49,612 bases of DNA, taken from the NCBI GenBank assembly GCA_030425355.1, contig JAUIAG010000005.1:1-49612 (forward strand), given 5' to 3'. Source of the DNA: Verrucomicrobiia bacterium (GTDB lineage: Bacteria > Verrucomicrobiota > Verrucomicrobiia > Limisphaerales > JAJOIW01). This document shows positions 43,754-49,612 of the stretch, piece after piece. Every line of letters starts with the position of its first letter. The first letter of the stretch is position 1. A program made the position numbers and the translations under genes. Under the pieces are notes generated by a model, which saw only the letters and a list, made by a program, of their open reading frames with translations, ran no database searches and had not been told where the DNA came from.

Positions 43754-45196
43754 TCAGACCGCCCCGGTAATTAACTGCGGAATCGGGTGACCCTCATTGA
43801 GGTCGATCCGTTCAGGCCTGCCCTTGTGCGGGTATGTCAGGTCAGTGTGGTCCACACCAAGCATCTGAAGAATGGTGGCATGGATATCATGAACGTGGGC
43901 TTTGTCCCGGGTGGCAAAGAGTCCCAGCTCATCGGTTTCGCCGATGCTGGTGCCGCCGGGAACACCGGCCCCGGCCATCCAGATGGAGAATCCGGTGGGG
44001 TTGTGGTCCCGTCCGTCTCCTTTTTCCGACATGGGCGTCCGTCCGAATTCGCCGCCCCAAATGACGAGAGTATCATCGAGCAGCCCCCGTTGTTTGAGGT
44101 CGGTGAGGAGGGCGGCAACCGGCTGATCCATCTGCCGGCATTGGCGGCCGTGGTTGACTTCGATTCCGGCATGGCTGTCCCACCGGCTTCCGGTGCCATG
44201 GTAAAGCTGCACAAAGCGGACACCCCTTTCGACCAGGCGCCGGGCGAGGATACAATTCCTGGCAAAAGTGCCGGTATCCCTGCCTTCAGTTCCATAGAGT
44301 TCGTGGATGTAGTGGGGCTCAGAGGATAGGTCCACGGCTTCCGGGGCATGATCCTGCATGCGGAAAGCCAGCTCGTAGCTGCGTATCCGCGCCTCAAGAT
44401 CGGAATTATCGGAGCGGCCCTCAAGGTGAAGTCTGTTGAGCGAATTCAGCAGTTCGAGCTTCCGTGTCTGCCGGTGGCTGGAGACGCCCTTCGGGTTATT
44501 GAGGTTCGGAATCGGTTCCGAGGCATCACCCAGAAGCGATCCCTGATAGGTGGATGGCAGAAATCCTGATCCCCAGTTGCGGACACCATTGACCACCATG
44601 CCCGAGTTGTCCTTGATGACCACAAATCCGGGAAGGCCGGCGTTTTCGGTGGCGAGTCCGTATGAGACCCATGCTCCGAGCGACGGTCTCCCGCCAAAGA
44701 CTGATCCGGTATTCATCTGGCACACACCACCGGCGTGGTTGATTCCGTCCGAGACACACGAGCGGATCACACACAGTTCATCGGCCAGCTTTGAGGTATG
44801 CGGGAGCCAGTCCGATATCCATAAGCCGCCCTGGCCATGCTGCTTCCATGTGCGCCGGCACTCCAGTAATGGAGAGTTCACTTCTCCCATCGCGGTCACC
44901 GGTTTTTCGAATGAATCGGGGAGGGGCTGACCGGCCAGTTTATTCAGCAGCGGTTTGGGATCAAACAGGTCGATGTGGCTTGGGCCGCCTTCCATGAACA
45001 GAAAAATGACATTCCGTGCCTGTCCCGGGCGGTGTGGCAGCCGGGGCAGGGGAGATCCGTCTGCGGGGAGCCATGCCCGTTGGCCGGTCAGTGCGGCCAA
45101 TGCCAGTGCTCCGAATCCGAAGCCGCCCTGCCTCAGAAATTCCCGGCGGGTTCTGAAAGATTCAAAGTGGGGCGTGGATTGAGCAGGGGTGTTCAT
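43754..45196 (-). CDS. DUF1501 protein with Tat leader
   Basis: A 480-residue protein. FRTRREFLRQGGFGFGALALAAL is a twin-arginine leader. DUF1501 motifs follow: NVIFLFMEGGPSHIDLFDPK, NHAGGVCQMNTGS, WGGEFGRTPMSE with GRDHNPTGFS, and a closing TILQMLGVDHTDLTYP. The family is related to the alkaline phosphatase/sulfatase fold. It is usually coded next to DUF1549/DUF1553 proteins, as here: one base separates its ATG from the stop of the next gene upstream. The pair is probably one complex or pathway in the periplasm; the chemistry is unproven. Confidence 0.93.
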   Translation of the reverse strand: MNTPAQSTPHFESFRTRREFLRQGGFGFGALALAALTGQRAWLPADGSPLPRLPHRPGQARNVIFLFMEGGPSHIDLFDPKPLLNKLAGQPLPDSFEKPVTAMGEVNSPLLECRRTWKQHGQGGLWISDWLPHTSKLADELCVIRSCVSDGINHAGGVCQMNTGSVFGGRPSLGAWVSYGLATENAGLPGFVVIKDNSGMVVNGVRNWGSGFLPSTYQGSLLGDASEPIPNLNNPKGVSSHRQTRKLELLNSLNRLHLEGRSDNSDLEARIRSYELAFRMQDHAPEAVDLSSEPHYIHELYGTEGRDTGTFARNCILARRLVERGVRFVQLYHGTGSRWDSHAGIEVNHGRQCRQMDQPVAALLTDLKQRGLLDDTLVIWGGEFGRTPMSEKGDGRDHNPTGFSIWMAGAGVPGGTSIGETDELGLFATRDKAHVHDIHATILQMLGVDHTDLTYPHKGRPERIDLNEGHPIPQLITGAV

Positions 45197-45197
45197 T

Positions 45198-47765
45198 TCA
45201 GTGGAGGTAGAGGAATTCGTTGGAGGTCAGGATCATGTGACACAGGTCAGTGAGGGACTCTTCGCTGACGGGAGCATCCGTCGGGCCGTCACCAAGGAAG
45301 CTGTCCATCAGGCGCAATTCATCCGGCCGTGGATTCCGGCTCCATGCGGCCTGGACAAGCCATGAGATTCCGGCTTCAGGATCAGCCTGCACCATCGGCA
45401 TCAACCTTTGGGCGAGTGCCTGAGCCCTCGCTATCGGCCACTCATCGTTCAGGATCAGCAGGGCCTGTGCCGGGGTGGTTGTGCTGGTTCTTTGAGGGAT
45501 GCTGTCGAATCCGTCCGGTGCATCAAATTCCCTGAACATCGGCACCGGGGTATTGCGTTTCTTGCGGACGTAGATGGACCGTCGCGGGGTGTCGTGGCTG
45601 ACTGATGGCCCACCTGCCATCGGATCCAGCTCGCCGCTGACAGCCAGCATCCCGTCTCTCACCTGTTCGGCGGAGAGCCGTGCCGGACTGAAACGCCAGA
45701 GCAGACTGTTCGCCGGATCAACCTGCCTTGAGGCAGCCACATGTTCCGGTGACGGCCTTGCGGTTTGCCGGTACGCCGCCGAGGTCATGATGATTCGATG
45801 GATTGGTTTGGTTTTCCACCCGCTCTGCAAAAACTGCGATGTGATCCAGTCCAGCAGTTCCGGATGTGAGGGAGGGCCTCCCAGTGTTCCGAAGTCATTG
45901 GGGTTGGGGGCCAGTCCGCGGCCGAAATGATTCTGCCAGATCCTGTTGACATACACTCTGGCAGTGAGTGGGTTGGAGTCATTGGCAAGCCATTCCGCCA
46001 GTCGCGTGCGGCGACCACTGGACCCGCCCGGGACTCCGGGGAAATCGTGGTCCCCGAGTGGTGATGGATCGAGGATGGAAAGAAAACCGGGCGGTACTTC
46101 TCTTTTCCCTGAACGGGTTTCCATGAACACTGATGGGGCTTCAGGGCCGACATCAACCGCAATGTGAGCCGGTGGCAGAGGTTCCGGTTTGAGATGATCA
46201 AACTGTGCCAGTTCCTTCATGAGCTTGCCGAGCTTTTCACCGTCCTCGCCCTTGATGGAATCCGGCTTGAAAACCCGGCGTTCCCTTTCGAGCTGGAAGG
46301 ATGCGAGCTCCACCAGCTGCTGCTCATACGGACTGCGCTGTTCCGGGGTTTTGGCAAACATCGCCTGAATGTCCTCCGGGAACATGATCAGGGCGGCATG
46401 TTCCTTTTTCCTTATCCGTGGTTCGAGAATGGCGTCAATCCTGGCACGCAGTCCGGCTGTTTCCTGTTCCCATCGTTTCTGTGCGACCCGGTGTTCTTCA
46501 ATCTGTTCGGGAGTGGCCAGCGGCTTCCGGTGATTCCAGCGGATGGGCGCCAGCAGCGCCTTGAACCGGAAATAGTCCTCCTGACGTATCGGATCGAACT
46601 TGTGGTCATGACACCGTGCACAGCGAAGACCCAGACCCATGAAAACCTCCGCGGTGAGATCGGTGACCTCCGTCACAATAAGATCCCAGTGCATGCGCAC
46701 TTCCCGTTGATTCCATTCGTAAATCCCGTTGCGAAGAAAGGCGGCACCGATGAAGGAATCAGGGTCATCGGGGGCCAGTTCGTCACCGGCAACATGTTCC
46801 CGAATAAACTGCCTGTAGGACTTGTCCTCATTGAACGACCGAATGACATAATCCCGGTAGGGCCATGCATGGGGGCGGAAGTCATCCGCACGGTATCCAT
46901 CCGATTCTGCCCAGCGGGTGACGTCCAGCCAGTGCTGTCCCCATCGCTCGCCATAGGCCGGGCTGTCAAGCAGCTCATCAACCACGCGTTCCCAGGCATC
47001 CGGGCGGGTGTCAGCCATGAACCGGTTCAGCATTTCCACGGACGGCGGCAGACCGGTCAGATCGTAGCTGGCTCTTCTCAACAGTTCCCCGCGGGAGGCC
47101 TCTGGAGCCATCCGCAAACCCGCCGCCCGAAGCTTTTCATGAATAAAGTGATCGACCGGATTCCGGGCCGTGAGCCCGGCCGCCAATGAGGGAATGTCCG
47201 GTGATTGCACCGGTTGAATAGCCCACCACGACCGCTCCTCAACCGAAAAGTCATCGCCCGTCTCTCCTTCACGGACGGCTTCATCAGCATACACCGGCCA
47301 TACGGGGCTGTCGCCGGCAACCACCCATTTCTCCACATCGACCACCTCCGCAGCGGTGAGTTTGCGCCCCGGTGAAGGGGGCATGTGAAAGTCCGGATCA
47401 TCGCCGCGGATGGCCCTGAGAATCAGTGACTGACGCGGGTTGGAATGGTCCACAAGCGGCCCGGAGCTGCCCCCGGCCAGAAAACCGGTCCGCGTATCAA
47501 GCCGAAGTCCGCCCTTCGATTTGTCCCGGCCATGGCATTCGTGGCAGTTCTCCGCAAGCAGAGGCCGGATCCTTGATTCAAAAAAGCTGTTTGTGGCTGC
47601 CGGCGCATTCACATCATCAGCCTGCAAAGACACAGCCTGTGCTGTCAGAATGACCAGCAGGATTCTCTTCAGGCCGGAGGCACGGGAATTCACGCCGGAT
47701 CTGTCAATTACATGCGTTCCCGTGGCGGCGGTTCCAAACCCCAATGCTCCGTTGTTGTTCATCAT
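45198..47765 (-). CDS. DUF1549/DUF1553 planctomycete cytochrome-like protein
   Basis: A protein of about 855 residues. The cytochrome-like segment starts near residue 60 with RIRPLLAENCHECHGRDK, a CHECH haem-binding site. PSCyt1/DUF1549 follows (NPVDHFIHEKLRAAGL, YDLTGLPPS), then DUF1553 in the last 250 residues (RVYVNRIWQNHFGRGL, TSAAYRQTARP, DEWPIARAQALAQRL). The leader segment ILLVILTAQAVSLQA begins after about 33 residues from ATG 47765. A GTG at 47693 would shorten this to a normal signal peptide and may be the real start. It forms an operon with the DUF1501 gene downstream and is often found in sulfated-polysaccharide-degrading bacteria. Confidence 0.92.
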   Translation of the reverse strand: MMNNNGALGFGTAATGTHVIDRSGVNSRASGLKRILLVILTAQAVSLQADDVNAPAATNSFFESRIRPLLAENCHECHGRDKSKGGLRLDTRTGFLAGGSSGPLVDHSNPRQSLILRAIRGDDPDFHMPPSPGRKLTAAEVVDVEKWVVAGDSPVWPVYADEAVREGETGDDFSVEERSWWAIQPVQSPDIPSLAAGLTARNPVDHFIHEKLRAAGLRMAPEASRGELLRRASYDLTGLPPSVEMLNRFMADTRPDAWERVVDELLDSPAYGERWGQHWLDVTRWAESDGYRADDFRPHAWPYRDYVIRSFNEDKSYRQFIREHVAGDELAPDDPDSFIGAAFLRNGIYEWNQREVRMHWDLIVTEVTDLTAEVFMGLGLRCARCHDHKFDPIRQEDYFRFKALLAPIRWNHRKPLATPEQIEEHRVAQKRWEQETAGLRARIDAILEPRIRKKEHAALIMFPEDIQAMFAKTPEQRSPYEQQLVELASFQLERERRVFKPDSIKGEDGEKLGKLMKELAQFDHLKPEPLPPAHIAVDVGPEAPSVFMETRSGKREVPPGFLSILDPSPLGDHDFPGVPGGSSGRRTRLAEWLANDSNPLTARVYVNRIWQNHFGRGLAPNPNDFGTLGGPPSHPELLDWITSQFLQSGWKTKPIHRIIMTSAAYRQTARPSPEHVAASRQVDPANSLLWRFSPARLSAEQVRDGMLAVSGELDPMAGGPSVSHDTPRRSIYVRKKRNTPVPMFREFDAPDGFDSIPQRTSTTTPAQALLILNDEWPIARAQALAQRLMPMVQADPEAGISWLVQAAWSRNPRPDELRLMDSFLGDGPTDAPVSEESLTDLCHMILTSNEFLYLH

Positions 47766-47869
47766 AATCCATGCCCGTTCAGCAGCAGCCATTCGAGCGT
47801 CGCACGTCCCCTGAGGTGGAAAACACAGTCCCCGGGGTAACAGGCTTCTCAGTTGTGGTGGATCAGTGA

Positions 47870-47905
47870 AATATCACAGATGGAGCATGAATGTGTCAAT
47901 TCATG
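47870..47905 (-). promoter_or_regulatory. Candidate promoter with palindrome for the DUF1549/1553-DUF1501 operon
   Basis: On the minus strand TTGACA (47899-47894) and GATATT (47875-47870) are 18 bases apart. CATGAAT and ATTCATG (47886-47892 and 47899-47905) form a perfect inverted repeat around six bases and straddle the -35 box. That placement would suit a repressor or activator site. Pattern evidence only. Confidence 0.4.
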
Positions 47906-47951
47906 TTCACAATGGCCGCGACGCTGGTGGAAGAGAGGGGATCAACGAATA

Positions 47952-48752
47952 TCATGGACCATGGCCGGAGGACGTATTTCTGTCCCAGCGGGGGATCTCC
48001 AGATTTCCAGGCATGTCATGTGAGCCGAGGAACCCGGCCACCGAAGCCTGTATTCTGACCATCTTTTTCTCAAAAGGGTTTCGGTAGGCGAGGCGGATGG
48101 CCCGAAGCCCGAGTGCGCCCGGCTTGTCACCACTCCGGAACTTCCCCTGTTTTTTACTCAGCCTGGGGTTGTAGAGGACATCTCCCTGGATGGGGAGTCC
48201 TGAATGAGCAAGATGGACACGGATCTGGTGGGTGCGGCCGGTGAATGGCCGGGCATGAATCACAGCCCGGCTGCCATCCACATGAAGGACGCGAAACTCG
48301 GTGCACGAGGCCTTGCCTTCGCTGGACCGGGTCACCGCCCACAACCTCTGGTTATCGGGATCGCGGTCCATGTTGACTTCGACAACCCAGGTGTCCCGTT
48401 TGGGAACTCCCTCAACCACGGCGAGGTATTCCTTGACGGTTTCCCCCGACTCAAAAAGCCGGCTCAATGGCGCAATCGCCCCCTGGGACTTGGCCAGCAG
48501 CAGAACACCGCTGGTCATGGAGTCGAGCCTGTGGATGAATCGAAGAAATTTAAGGTTCCGCGACTTGGCCCAGAAATCCCTGTTGAATATGGACGCCTGA
48601 AGAAAAAGCTGCAGGTTGTTCTCGGGATTGGTCTGCCATTCGGCGGAAACCACCCATCCGGGCGGCTTGTCGACCGCCATGGCCGAGCGATCCTCGTAAA
48701 GAATCGGCATGGTCTTTCCGTCGGGAAGGTTGATGATCAGAGGTTTTGCCAA
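47952..48752 (-). CDS. RluA-family RNA pseudouridine synthase
   Basis: A 266-residue enzyme without S4 domain. Catalytic motif HRLDSMTSGVLLLAKS with the active-site Asp (about 95), GRTHQIRVHLAHSG near 170, and a KPPGWVVS opening (about 29-36) identify the RluA family. It isomerises U to pseudouridine in rRNA or tRNA; which position is modified cannot be told. The C-terminal 40 residues are variable and end in a basic, low-complexity tail (WDRNTSSGHGP). The gene precedes the cytochrome operon on the same strand with a 186-base gap. Confidence 0.92.
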   Translation of the reverse strand: MAKPLIINLPDGKTMPILYEDRSAMAVDKPPGWVVSAEWQTNPENNLQLFLQASIFNRDFWAKSRNLKFLRFIHRLDSMTSGVLLLAKSQGAIAPLSRLFESGETVKEYLAVVEGVPKRDTWVVEVNMDRDPDNQRLWAVTRSSEGKASCTEFRVLHVDGSRAVIHARPFTGRTHQIRVHLAHSGLPIQGDVLYNPRLSKKQGKFRSGDKPGALGLRAIRLAYRNPFEKKMVRIQASVAGFLGSHDMPGNLEIPRWDRNTSSGHGP

Positions 48753-48897
48753 AATGCGTTTCCTTCAGTCAGTCTATCCATCTGTTCACCCCGGCTGCAA
48801 AGCTGAAACTGAATTATCCCGTTCCATCCCGGCAGTGGCGGCCCATCGATCTGCCGCTGGACTCCTGCCTGATTCACAATGATTGTTCAGAATGTCC

Positions 48898-49612
48898 TCA
48901 GTCCGCCCACTGGTAGACGCGGACGTAATCCACCTGCAATGTTTGAGGAAACGCATCCGTCGGCAGAAGGTCGGCTTTCTGGTCCGTCTTTTCGAAAAAA
49001 CGCCCATCGACGGCAACGTTGATAATCATGTGAAATGGCTGGTCAAAGGGCGCGCGTGGATTGTCCTTCGCGGACTCGGAATACCATTCATCCTTTGTGC
49101 GCGTCCGGCACAGTGTCCCATCCACATACCACTTGATTTCGTCGGCACTCCATTCGAGAAGATACGTGTGGAATCCGGCAGCTGCGTTCATGTCGGGGAA
49201 TGAATATGCATGGGCCAGATAGGTGTTGTCGGGCCATCGTCCGCCAAAATGCAGTGCCCCGGTCGTTTCCTCCACAGCGCTGCCCCTCGATTCGAGTATG
49301 TCTATCTCGCCTCCGGCAGCCCAGGTCCCGTATTTGGATTCAGTGGGCAGCATCCAGATGGCAGGCCAGATGCCCTGGCCATCAGGCATCCTCGCCCTGA
49401 CCTCAAAGCGGCCATACTTCCAGTCTCCGCGCTTTTGTGTCCTGATCCGCGCAGATGAGTATGGCTGCGTTTTGCCGTCACTGGTGGTATGCGGGTCGCG
49501 ATACACGGCGATATTCAGGCAACCGTCCTTCACGAAGCAGTATTTCTGATCGGTGCGGTAGGCCTGCCGTTCGTTATTGCCTCCACCGTAGTTATTCTCC
49601 TCTTTCTCCCAT
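48898..49612 (-). CDS. GH16-family glycoside hydrolase (5' partial)
   Basis: The frame is open through the right edge, so the N-terminus is outside the window. The first visible residues include NNYGGGNNERQAYR, a usual GH16 opening. The active-site motif GEIDILESRG (E-x-D-x-x-E) is intact, preceded by GIWPAIWMLP and followed by GALHFGGRWPDN, TYLLEWSADEIKWYVDG, and the C-terminal VDYVRVYQW. GH16 enzymes hydrolyse beta-1,3/1,4-glucans, agar, carrageenan or porphyran; which one is not evident. The C-terminal end is complete at 48898. A polysaccharide role fits the sulfatase-related genes nearby. Confidence 0.93.
   Translation of the reverse strand, partial: WEKEENNYGGGNNERQAYRTDQKYCFVKDGCLNIAVYRDPHTTSDGKTQPYSSARIRTQKRGDWKYGRFEVRARMPDGQGIWPAIWMLPTESKYGTWAAGGEIDILESRGSAVEETTGALHFGGRWPDNTYLAHAYSFPDMNAAAGFHTYLLEWSADEIKWYVDGTLCRTRTKDEWYSESAKDNPRAPFDQPFHMIINVAVDGRFFEKTDQKADLLPTDAFPQTLQVDYVRVYQWAD

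Overview
The window looks like a bacterial chromosome segment, most likely from Verrucomicrobiota (Opitutae/Puniceicoccales-like). This rests on gene content only: a fused SecD-SecF, two sets of planctomycete/verrucomicrobial cytochrome-type proteins (DUF1592-family plus DUF1552, and DUF1549/DUF1553 plus DUF1501), a DUF4388 protein, a DUF6941 protein, many Tat-type twin-arginine leaders and moderately high GC. No rRNA, tRNA, CRISPR array, transposase or phage gene was seen.

Layout. 1-9279 (plus strand): a zinc-ribbon membrane protein cut by the left edge, a two-TM potassium channel with an RCK domain, a DUF1592-type c-type cytochrome protein, a PH-domain membrane protein, a DUF1552 protein and a secreted double metallo-beta-lactamase-fold protein. 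9280-13879: an accessory island of small conflict modules. It holds a secreted WHH (HNH/Endo VII) nuclease toxin with a DUF4272 putative immunity protein, yefM-yoeB, a frameshifted signal-peptide/toxin remnant merged with a possible immunity remnant, and a Phd-VapC pair. Two copies of a GC-rich interspersed repeat flank the toxin/immunity pair. At the right end of the island lies a second, decayed copy of the C-terminal codons of the metallo-beta-lactamase-fold gene, so recombination at that gene probably shaped the island. 13926-19480: a FAD oxidoreductase with a golvesin-like domain, a small heat-shock protein, a Tat-exported sugar-isomerase-like protein and a LarA-type protein.

19858-31408 is almost all minus strand and housekeeping: a LysM/TPR protein, a membrane protein, a DUF6941 protein, ispD, recJ, an ExoD-family protein, a TerC-family protein, secDF, yajC and a HEAT/DUF4388 protein. 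31703-34600 (plus) carries gatB and mpl. 34623-38261 (minus) carries two paralogous ABC-2-type permeases with no ATPase gene nearby. 38411-43599 holds a histidine-rich lipoprotein, a minus-strand ribokinase / AEC transporter / ceramidase-like operon, and a ZnuA-like metal-binding lipoprotein followed by a tiny membrane protein and a strong terminator. 43754-47765 (minus) is the DUF1549/1553 plus DUF1501 operon. The window ends with an RluA-family pseudouridine synthase and a GH16 glycoside hydrolase cut by the right edge.

The least ordinary part is the island. The nuclease toxin and its DUF4272 partner are translationally coupled and compact: a signal or anchor segment, a short linker and a WHH nuclease in 286 residues, without the usual giant delivery protein. 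Beside it sit a dead toxin of a different family and two intracellular toxin-antitoxin pairs.
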